64,000 nucleotides of DNA from assembly GCA_963837365.1 (NCBI GenBank), contig CAWIMW010000001.1, forward strand, positions 930,001 through 994,000. The letters are read 5' to 3'. The stretch comes from CAWBXL01 sp963837365. Its GTDB lineage: Bacteria > Acidobacteriota > Terriglobia > Terriglobales > Acidobacteriaceae. Of this stretch, positions 55,505 through 64,000 are shown piece by piece (positions within the stretch are counted from its first letter, which is position 1; the number at the start of each line of letters is the position of its first letter). The notes under the pieces are model-generated. The model did not search any database. It had not been told where the DNA came from and was given only the letters and a program-made list of their open reading frames with translations. The translations under genes were made by a program, and so were the position numbers.

Positions 55505-55942
55505 TTAGCGTCCGCCGCGCCGGCTATCCAGCAACCGGCGAACCTGCACCATCGCCGGCATTCCACCTTCAATCAACGAGGACAACGGTGAGGCGCCATT
55601 GAACATCGGGTTACTATTGGCGAGAGACATCCACCGGTCTGCCAGTTTTCTCGCGAAAAGAATATTTAATGCCTTGAATATCCCGATCAGCAGAGAAATG
55701 CGCGTCAGTTCATCCTGGGTGAGAGTGCCCCTGCGCGTTTTCTTGAGGCCATAGTATCGGCCGTGCGAGACGCCCCCAAGCAACTGCATGGCGTCATCGT
55801 TGTTCAAGCCCCAGACCTCGACGATCTTGAAGAAAGCGGCAATGGCTGAAGGGCTGAGCCGCTTGCGGGTGGCCGCATCATTGAGGTTGGGAAGCTTCCT
55901 GAGATCAAGCCCAAGGTCCGGAACTGCAAGTGCAGCATTCAT
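55505..55942 (-). CDS. Xre/MbcA/ParS-type antitoxin of the RES module
   Basis: A 145-residue protein with an N-terminal helix-turn-helix region (RLSPSAIAAFFKIVEVWGL) and a C-terminal toxin-binding part (KLADRWMSLANSNPMFNG, GGMPAMVQVRRLLDSRRGG) typical of DUF2384-type antitoxins. It precedes the RES toxin in the usual antitoxin-first order. GGAG lies before the ATG and a promoter-like pair is visible upstream. Confidence 0.85.
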   Translation of the reverse strand: MNAALAVPDLGLDLRKLPNLNDAATRKRLSPSAIAAFFKIVEVWGLNNDDAMQLLGGVSHGRYYGLKKTRRGTLTQDELTRISLLIGIFKALNILFARKLADRWMSLANSNPMFNGASPLSSLIEGGMPAMVQVRRLLDSRRGGR

Positions 55943-55962
55943 GGATACTCCAAATATGTACT

Positions 55963-55991
55963 ATTATTACTTCATATTAGGAGTAAGTCAA
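55963..55991 (-). promoter_or_regulatory. Promoter of the RES module
   Basis: -35 TTGACT (55986-55991) and -10 AATAAT (55963-55968) on the minus strand, 17 bases apart, about 20 bases before the antitoxin start. Confidence 0.55.
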
Positions 55992-56034
55992 GGCATAAGT
56001 TAAACCTATTAGATTCAATTGGTTGTGATGATTT

Positions 56035-57954
56035 CTAGCTGTTGGAGATCTCATTTACCGCTCTCCAAGCCTGATCGATCGCGCAATCCGTATACGCATA
56101 AGCTCCAGCATCAGCATTGGCAATCGCCAACCTGCCAAACGGTTTCCGCGCCACTTCACAGGGCAATTCGCCGCCCTCCAGCCAGAACTTGTCCCACAGC
56201 GAGTTGTATTCGTAGGCATACCCATGCGGCCAGCGATTGACTGTGATCGCGGAGATATCGCGTGCCGGATCAAATCCTCCCGGGCCCAACGTTCTGGCTA
56301 GCTGATCACGAATCTTCAGTTCGATGGTCTCGAACGATGTCATGAACAGTTCCATACGCCCGCTGCTGTGCTGGCGGCGGGCCGGCAGTCCCGGATGGCA
56401 CGGAGACTTCATCATGTGGATCACGATCGGTTCTTCCGGTTTGCGGGCGCATTCGTAGCCGCCGATGCTTACGGGAATGTCCAGCGTGAAGTTGGAATGG
56501 TAACTCCCCGGCGCGTAGACCGAACTCACTCCCAGCTTCTGAAATGCCTTCCAATCCCGCAGCGCAACGTTGGTGTAGAGCAGCGGCACTTTGGCGGCGT
56601 CGGCCAGCGCGTCTTTCTGCTTGTCGGGCAGTTCATCGCAGATGTAGGGAATCACCACGTGCCAGCAGGCGAGGATGCAATGCCCAGCTTTCACGGTGTA
56701 GGCCTTGCCGCCGCGAGCGTACGCGATCTCTACTTCTGTCGCTTTGGCAGGATCGCCCAGGTGTTTGACTCGCACCGCGGTGCTGTTCAGGCGAATGCGC
56801 ACGGGCGATGAAGCCTCATCCAGTTTCGAGTAATCCGCGCGCGCCAGCACAATATCCGTAGCTGAACTTCCGGGGATTGCCTCAGGGATGAGCTTCCGCA
56901 CAATCATGCGCGCAATGGATGCGTTCCCGTCCGGAAAATGAAAAAAGTACTTTTCTGCTTCCTCGTTGTAAATGGCATCGCGGTTCATGCCTTTACCGGG
57001 CGCAGGATCCAGGTTCATGCCGGCAAAGCCGGGCATCTTCAGCCCCCAAGCATCTTGAGCGGAGATGGCATCAATGCCAAGGCCGAATAGCGGATGAGGG
57101 AACGCCTGCAAGAAGCGGACGACTTCCTCATTCATATGTGCTGACTCGGTGAGAAATTTCGCATAGCTGGTGCGCGCCATGCGGGCTTTTTTCTCATCGG
57201 AACTCAGGCCGGGGAGATAGTCGTTCTTTTCATAGAGCAAGCGTCGCAGATCATTTTTCGCCGCGTCGGAAAGAGGGGCCTCGGTTTTAAATGTGTCCCA
57301 GACTGCCTTCCCGCCCGCAGGTTTGTCACTGGTTTCAGTTCCGCCATTTTGCAGGGGATTGATCGCCAGCTTGTCCGCGCCGAACGTTTCCTTATCGAAG
57401 AATACTTTGGGCGATAGTCCGAAAGACCGGTACAAGCCCTGGGAAACGTATCGCGGATAAGAAGGCACATCGATGCCAAGCTCTTCCACCAAGCCTTTTG
57501 CGACCGCGCTATAGGGCGCGGGACTTTCAATGGAAAACGTTCCGCCAAAGCCAAGGCGGAAGTTCTGCCCCGAGTTAAACTCGTTGCGCTTGGCGTGTCC
57601 ACCGAAGTCGTCGTGATTGTCCAGGATGAGAATGCGTGCCTTAGGCCCGGCGATTTTTCGGTAGAAATGCGCAGCCGAGAGCCCGCTGATGCCTCCGCCG
57701 ACCACCACTAGATCGTAGGTCTCACCTGTGTCTTGTGGTCTACCGGCGGTGTCCCAAAATGTGCCATCGCGCAGACTGTGGGCCGCCTCAAAGGACCCGG
57801 GATGGCTGCCACGCATTCCGGTCAGCGCCGGCGGATAGTAAACAGACGAGCCTTTCGCGGAATCAAACGCAAACAGTTGTTCCGGCAGCAAGGCCGCGCC
57901 GGCAGTCAACGCGACCCCATTCAGAAAATCCCGCCGGGTGATGTGGCGGTGCAT
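56035..57954 (-). CDS. Secreted FAD-dependent oxidoreductase (spermidine dehydrogenase-like)
   Basis: A 639-residue flavoprotein. A twin-arginine signal (HITRRDFLNGVALTAGAA) precedes the FAD-binding motif YDLVVVGGGISGLSAAHFYR; the C-terminal FAD region contains FGRLAIANADAGAYAY. The best comparison is spermidine dehydrogenase-type proteins, which oxidise polyamines in the periplasm. The frame opens 19 codons further upstream, but Met at 57954 places the Tat motif correctly. A single-gene unit with the CDGSH gene upstream on the same strand. Confidence 0.8.
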   Translation of the reverse strand: MHRHITRRDFLNGVALTAGAALLPEQLFAFDSAKGSSVYYPPALTGMRGSHPGSFEAAHSLRDGTFWDTAGRPQDTGETYDLVVVGGGISGLSAAHFYRKIAGPKARILILDNHDDFGGHAKRNEFNSGQNFRLGFGGTFSIESPAPYSAVAKGLVEELGIDVPSYPRYVSQGLYRSFGLSPKVFFDKETFGADKLAINPLQNGGTETSDKPAGGKAVWDTFKTEAPLSDAAKNDLRRLLYEKNDYLPGLSSDEKKARMARTSYAKFLTESAHMNEEVVRFLQAFPHPLFGLGIDAISAQDAWGLKMPGFAGMNLDPAPGKGMNRDAIYNEEAEKYFFHFPDGNASIARMIVRKLIPEAIPGSSATDIVLARADYSKLDEASSPVRIRLNSTAVRVKHLGDPAKATEVEIAYARGGKAYTVKAGHCILACWHVVIPYICDELPDKQKDALADAAKVPLLYTNVALRDWKAFQKLGVSSVYAPGSYHSNFTLDIPVSIGGYECARKPEEPIVIHMMKSPCHPGLPARRQHSSGRMELFMTSFETIELKIRDQLARTLGPGGFDPARDISAITVNRWPHGYAYEYNSLWDKFWLEGGELPCEVARKPFGRLAIANADAGAYAYTDCAIDQAWRAVNEISNS

Positions 57955-58083
57955 ACCTAGTTCTCGACTACGGGATTTGCGCACGAAGAGTCCTCGGCAA
58001 ACTCGAGCCATGGATGGCCGAGCCGATTGGTGAACAAATTATATGCCGAGAAATTGTGGTTGGATGTGGCCCAAGGTCAACCA

Positions 58084-58314
58084 CTACGCAGGCGTGTCCG
58101 ACTTCTTCACTGCCGATTCAGCGCCTTGGAAACCAATTTTGCTGTGGGTACCGTCACAAAAAGGTTTGTTGACCGAGCCACCGCAGCGGCACAAAGAAAT
58201 TCCCGCTTTTCCGGTCAAATCAAATTTGCTGCCGTCAGCGCCAAACAGTTCAATTCCGTCCGCCGGTTCCACGCGATAAGGGCCATTCGGCCGAATTGTA
58301 ATTTTGATTGCCAT
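58084..58314 (-). CDS. CDGSH iron-sulfur domain protein
   Basis: A 76-residue protein with the 3Cys-1His CDGSH motif: Cys42, Cys44, Cys53 and His57 in LCRCGGSVNKPFCDGTHS. These domains bind a labile [2Fe-2S] cluster and act in redox or iron-sulfur transfer. GGAGG precedes the ATG. An open frame upstream to 58494 is part of the palindromic repeat and not coding. It lies between the oxidoreductase and MFS genes on the same strand. Confidence 0.9.
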   Translation of the reverse strand: MAIKITIRPNGPYRVEPADGIELFGADGSKFDLTGKAGISLCRCGGSVNKPFCDGTHSKIGFQGAESAVKKSDTPA

Positions 58315-58361
58315 GACTCCTCCGAAGATTTGAATGATGAAGATATCACGCCGAAAAACTT

Positions 58362-58437
58362 GGCCGCAGGTTTTCGCAGATGAACGCCGATCATTTGCGA
58401 GGTTATCCGGGTTTATCCGCGTAAATCCGCGGCTAGG
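58362..58437. repeat. CCGCAGATT-type palindromic element, copy 3
   Basis: GGCCGCAGGTTTTCGCAGAT and the opposing GTAAATCCGCGGCTAGG form the arms, with GCCGATCATTTGC and TTATCCGGGTTTATCCGC inside. The CTAG at its end supplies the TAG stop of the MFS gene. Same style as the copy at 20932. Confidence 0.7.
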
Positions 58438-59650
58438 TTTTGATCTCCTCCGGAGGCCGCACATGCCGGAACGACCGATACAACAGAAAATCATAAATCA
58501 CCTTCATGCTGCCTCCCAAAATCAGCGGTGCAGAAAAGGCCACGTGCTGCATTAGCACACCGGACAGGGAAGCCGTCACAGCCCAGCCGCCGGTTCGCGT
58601 GAGGTTTGTGACTCCGCTGGCGTAAACCCGCTCGTGGGGCTGCACCACAGCCGCTACGTAGGATTGCCGCGTGGGCACATCCATCTCCACTAGCGCTTCG
58701 CGAAACAGCAACAACAGCGCCGCGATCTTAAAACTTGGTGCAAACGGAACCATCAATAAGAACAAACTGGAGGGAAGGTGAGTAAACACCATGGTTCGCA
58801 CCAGGCCAATCTTGCCGGCCAGCCATGCCGCGCCTAAATGGGAGACTCCATTCAGTATCCGCACGATGAAGAACAGCACACCCAACCGTGCCTCACTGAC
58901 GCCGAAGCGTTCAAAGAACCAGTAAGCCAAAAGGGCATCAGCCAGAAATCCGCCCCCGCCGGCATCCAGCGCAAACAGCGCGGCGATTTTGCGGACGGTC
59001 CGCTTGGAAGCGGGAGAAATCAGCTGACCAGTTCGGACTCCCTTCTGTGTTGAGACTTCGATCTGCGAATCGAGAAAGACGTACAGTGCAGCGCTTACCA
59101 GATTGAGGACGGTGTAGAACAGAAATACTGGCCTGTACGCCTGTAAGACAGGCCAGCCGCTCCACTGCGCAATGAGTACCGGCAACGCCCCGCCGAGTGC
59201 TCCCACCGCCCCGGACGTGTCCAGCACGACGTTGTACCAGGAGAGTGCCCAGGTGCGGGTGCGGTCGTTTACCAGTCCCGGAATAATGGCCTGCTCTACA
59301 GCAAAAGATGGACTGCGGTCTGTACCCATGCCGTTGAGCATGAACAGAAAGGCGAGCGGAACCAATGCGGCCGGAGTATGGACAAAAGCAAGCCCGATCC
59401 CCCCAACCGAGGACAAAACCGCTGCTGTGATCAGCAATCGCTTTCGTCCAAAGCTTTCGCCGTAGCGGCTGGTGAACGCCGTTCCAACCGAGTTACCCAC
59501 CAGCCCGGAAGCTAGTACGAATCCGATGGCAGTCGGGCTGAAACCCGTACGCGCCAGGTAAACCGCCAGCAAAACGCCAAGCAGCCCGACGCTGGCCGAG
59601 CGCAGGAATCCGGCTCCGTAAATCAGACCGAGATTGCGGGTGAGGCGCAT
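58433..59650 (-). CDS. MFS transporter
   Basis: A 405-residue transporter with 12 predicted helices. The cytoplasmic loop between helices 2 and 3 carries SRYGESFGRKRLL, matching the MFS G-x-x-x-D/E-R-x-G-R-[KR] signature in loose form. The N-terminus (MRLTRNLGLIYGAGFLRS) is typical. Substrate unknown; it could be an efflux pump. The stop codon is donated by the palindromic element, so the final residues (PPEEIKT) may not be original. Confidence 0.85.
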   Translation of the reverse strand: MRLTRNLGLIYGAGFLRSASVGLLGVLLAVYLARTGFSPTAIGFVLASGLVGNSVGTAFTSRYGESFGRKRLLITAAVLSSVGGIGLAFVHTPAALVPLAFLFMLNGMGTDRSPSFAVEQAIIPGLVNDRTRTWALSWYNVVLDTSGAVGALGGALPVLIAQWSGWPVLQAYRPVFLFYTVLNLVSAALYVFLDSQIEVSTQKGVRTGQLISPASKRTVRKIAALFALDAGGGGFLADALLAYWFFERFGVSEARLGVLFFIVRILNGVSHLGAAWLAGKIGLVRTMVFTHLPSSLFLLMVPFAPSFKIAALLLLFREALVEMDVPTRQSYVAAVVQPHERVYASGVTNLTRTGGWAVTASLSGVLMQHVAFSAPLILGGSMKVIYDFLLYRSFRHVRPPEEIKT

Positions 59651-59881
59651 GGAGGGCGGAAAGGAAGTTACTACAATCTATCTGAGCCGGCTTGATGTTG
59701 TCCCGCATTTCATCTACGCAAGATAATCTCGGCGTACTTCGCGTACTCGGCGGTTCAAGATTTAAGGTTCCGCTGCTCGTAGGATAACTGTGGAAATCAG
59801 GGCGATAACCGTCTTTGTGACCATTTGACTCACCTTCAAATCATGGATATTCTGTCTCGTCACAGATCCGGGGGGATTGAT

Positions 59882-60049
59882 ATGGAAGCATACAAGCCTT
59901 TACTGACCAAGCAACACGAAGCCAGAAACCAGGAACGCCGCCAGGAACGCGATATTGAAGATGAGCGTCTCCACAAACTGAAAATGGGCCTCTTGCAGAA
60001 GATGCAAGCTATCAGCCCAAACCAGCCCAGACCCACCAACGCCGCGTAA
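59882..60049 (+). CDS. Small charged protein, 55 residues
   Basis: Begins MEAYKPLLTKQHEARNQERR and is highly charged and helical, with no membrane segment. GGGGGGAT lies before this ATG; a TTG 19 codons upstream also opens the frame but lacks a binding site. It may be a nucleic-acid-binding or toxin-related peptide. No family is recognised. Confidence 0.45.
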   Translation: MEAYKPLLTKQHEARNQERRQERDIEDERLHKLKMGLLQKMQAISPNQPRPTNAA

Positions 60050-60369
60050 TTAAATCACATTCGCAAGTCGATGCCAGAAATCACCAATGGCTGGCTTGAA
60101 CCGCATTCATTTTAAGATATTCCTCTTTTTTTTCAATTACTTACGCTCCATCCAGTGTTCAATTTACCCCGCTGAACCCCTATTTTTCCCCGCTCATTGG
60201 GTTATCCTGTGACACCCCTAGCCTTTTCAATAGGATAGATTCCAGTAACCACCCGCAGGTACTGGTGTACGTATCCCAGGGTGAAGGTCACGTGGCAGGA
60301 AAATCTCAGGTTCATCCCAGAGCAAAAACTCTGCAAGGTTGAACTATTTTCAGTGGAGAGCGAGAACAA
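60050..60369. other. Intergenic region before the radical SAM gene
   Basis: No gene. Contains a T-rich tract (CCTCTTTTTTTTCAATTAC) and CACCCGCAGGTACTGGTG near 60250, which can fold; no recognised riboswitch. GGAG lies 12 bases before the radical SAM ATG. Confidence 0.4.
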
Positions 60370-62523
<2,154 letters not shown>

Positions 62524-62546
62524 TAAATAGTCGTCAGTACTTAAAT

Positions 62547-62568
62547 AAGGCCGCCGTGAGGCGGCCTT
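62547..62568 (+). terminator. Hairpin after the radical SAM gene
   Basis: AAGGCCGCC / GGCGGCCTT with a GTGA loop, followed by AAACTTTG instead of a T run, so termination may be weak. Confidence 0.65.
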
Positions 62569-62641
62569 AAACTTTGATACATGTGGATCTTGCCTTCTCC
62601 GCGTTTCGGAATAGAATGCGGACAATTAGATAGATAGTGTC

Positions 62642-63058
62642 ATGCAAGATGTTTCGAAAACAATTCGTCCCAGTAAAACTTCTGACATACTTCTAGGAAC
62701 GCATCTTTCCGCAATCGAGAAAGGTGATTTTTGCTGGATATTCCAATTCAGTAATAAAGCGTCTCTGACCACGGAAACACCCTGGCGGGTTCTATCCAGC
62801 GATTCAATTCTTCTAACGAGTGAAGATCACGGTCAGAAGTTTGGATTGTCCACACCAATCGATGCTGTCTTCGAAATAAATAAGCTTCTTGCCAATCACA
62901 GCGTAACCTCAGTTGAGGTCGACCATGCTACTTGTGATCTCCATTTGTGCTTTGATGACGAAAAGGTTCTTGAAATCGTCAATTTATCGTCTGGTTACGA
63001 ATGTTGGGTTTTGAATGCGCAGAATGTAATCGTAGTCGGCAGGAATGGAAATGCGTAA
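62642..63058 (+). CDS. Hypothetical 138-residue protein
   Basis: A balanced soluble protein with KGDFCWIFQFSNKASL, LTSEDHGQKFGLSTP and SSGYECWVLNAQNV. Repeats of this pattern recall a family of small proteins sometimes called DUF6188 or immunity-like; that is from memory and unverified. ATG at 62642 has no strong ribosome-binding site. No neighbour suggests a function. Confidence 0.6.
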   Translation: MQDVSKTIRPSKTSDILLGTHLSAIEKGDFCWIFQFSNKASLTTETPWRVLSSDSILLTSEDHGQKFGLSTPIDAVFEINKLLANHSVTSVEVDHATCDLHLCFDDEKVLEIVNLSSGYECWVLNAQNVIVVGRNGNA

Positions 63059-63440
63059 ACCGCTGTTATGTCATCCTGAGCGGAGTATCTGATGCGCAAG
63101 GCGCATCAGATACGAAGTCGACGGACCCCTACAATTCCGACATCTTTAACCACGGTGTCAAGGCGTTCTCCCCGATGTTCTGGAGAAGTCGCCAAACCAG
63201 AAGCATCGTGAGAATTCGAAATCCATTTCAATGATCACACAGTCTCGCGAATTAAGGTTCGTGTCAGGGTGGTGGCTTCAGCCCCACCGCCATTCGATAT
63301 CGTGTTGGGTTGGCGCCGATCAGGCGCAACTACCACAATACCGTTAGCTCTAGGCATCACACTGGCGCCACACATCAAAACGACAATTCTATCGATATGC
63401 CTGAAGGCATATCCTGACACGGACCAAACACGATCCAGAC
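63059..63440. other. Gene-free stretch with palindromic repeats
   Basis: Holds the GTATCTGATGCGC element and, at about 63255-63430, a second palindrome-rich segment (GGTGGTGGCTTCAGCCCCACC, GATATGCCTGAAGGCATAT). Open readings here have atypical codon use. Confidence 0.5.
63069..63133 (+). repeat. GTCATCCTGAGCG-type palindromic element
   Basis: TGTCATCCTGAGCGGA, then the stem GTATCTGATGCGC / GCGCATCAGATAC around AAG, then GAAGTCGACGGACCCCTAC. Confidence 0.65.
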
Positions 63441-64000
63441 TCAATGCACGTGCCCATTCCCGCCGGCCAACTTGCGGGCCATGGCTGTACGCTTTAGCGT
63501 AGGCAATATCGTCTGAAAATAAGAAACCACCGCCGGCATGCGCTCCGCTTCCGATTTCATGGTCAGCAAAGTCTGCTTGAAATCCAGGTCCAGCGGCAAC
63601 GATCCAGCTAAATAATAAGAAAGCTGCGGAATGTTCTCGTACTCGGCATCCTCTTCCGCACCGGCAATCTCCGGCAACTGCTTATGCAATTCAACCGCCT
63701 GCTCAATTTCCTCGGGCTTGGCTACGCCAGGCTCATCCTCCAGATAAACCACCTCAGCCTGCAAGAACAGACGTTCCTGATTCACTTCCATCACTTCAAA
63801 CCGCCGCCGCCCGGTGGTGGCAATATCCATCCGCCCATCGGGATACTTCTTGGTCACATCCAAAATTTCCGCGGTACAGCCGATATCGGCCACACCTTCG
63901 TCTTTGGCGCGGACAATGCCAAACAGCTTGTCCCCGGCCAGGCATTCGCCAATCATTTCCTTGTACGCTAGGCTCGAACACATGCAGAGGCATAGGCGCG
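63441..64000 (-). CDS. LON-domain protein, frameshifted and cut by the window end
   Basis: The long frame covers 180 residues of an isolated LON substrate-binding domain (EMIGECLAGDKLFGIVRAK, FKQTLLTMKSEAERMPAVV). Upstream of it the phrase MPLHVFEP, which should directly precede YKEMIGECL, lies in another frame, so one extra base sits near 63965. The true start is beyond the window. LON-only proteins of this size (about 210-220 residues) are accessory to Lon or act alone; function uncertain. Confidence 0.8.
   Translation of the reverse strand, partial: RLCLCMCSSLAYKEMIGECLAGDKLFGIVRAKDEGVADIGCTAEILDVTKKYPDGRMDIATTGRRRFEVMEVNQERLFLQAEVVYLEDEPGVAKPEEIEQAVELHKQLPEIAGAEEDAEYENIPQLSYYLAGSLPLDLDFKQTLLTMKSEAERMPAVVSYFQTILPTLKRTAMARKLAGGNGHVH

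Overview
The window looks like chromosomal DNA of a soil-type Acidobacteriota (Terriglobia-like) bacterium. The taxon is inferred from gene content: two Oar-like TonB-dependent receptors with an N-terminal carboxypeptidase-regulatory domain, a VWFA-related secreted protein, a DUF1684 protein, a divergent Hfq-like protein, and many palindromic intergenic repeats. No rRNA, tRNA, CRISPR array or phage genes were seen. Most genes are housekeeping or metabolic and sit in short operons. At least nine single-base frame breaks fall in otherwise conserved genes, several next to homopolymers, so part of the apparent decay may be consensus error.

Layout. 0-4.5 kb: small hypothetical genes and a mobile-element graveyard (a DDE transposase tail, an intact REP-associated tyrosine transposase, half of a second one, four REP copies and several truncated genes), ending at thiG. 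4.8-7.2 kb: a small exported peptide and a YyaL-type thioredoxin-fold protein. 7.2-12.6 kb: a repeat-rich, gene-poor stretch with conflict-type genes (PD-(D/E)XK nuclease, VapC with a Phd-like antitoxin, a HEPN-like protein, a SLATT membrane protein). 12.6-30.4 kb: metabolism and signalling (glycosidase behind a LacI-type operator, M20 peptidase, hydrolases, glycerate kinase, dehydrogenase, fatty-acid desaturase, sugar kinase, two-component system, acetyltransferase, prephenate dehydratase, Lon, fused MoaD-MoaE, VWFA protein). 30.5-39.8 kb: two giant TonB-dependent receptors, the second broken by frameshifts, with a TPR protein between them. 39.8-46.3 kb: Hfq-like/SuhB operon, DUF1684 protein, a permuted aconitase-family hydratase, a di-haem secreted protein and a membrane-anchored protein. 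46.3-53.5 kb: IS110 remnants fused to a secreted hydrolase, an ABC-F ATPase, a 56-residue membrane peptide, and a MoxR/chelatase-type AAA ATPase with its VWA partner. 53.5-56 kb: an HNH-like protein and two toxin-antitoxin pairs (PIN/ribbon-helix-helix and RES/Xre). 56-64 kb: spermidine-dehydrogenase-like flavoprotein, CDGSH protein, MFS transporter, a large radical SAM enzyme resembling tetraether-lipid synthases, a hypothetical protein and a LON-domain protein cut by the window end.

The most striking structure is the palindromic repeat population. Several families recur between genes. Some sit flush against gene ends and supply the stop codon. Two families occur in frame inside the aconitase coding sequence, like the Rickettsia palindromic elements. 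A three-hairpin family has a central stem whose sequence differs between copies while pairing is kept. Other leads are the leaderless-looking promoters of both PIN toxins, a stem-loop masking the desaturase ribosome-binding site, and the radical SAM enzyme as a candidate maker of membrane-spanning lipids.
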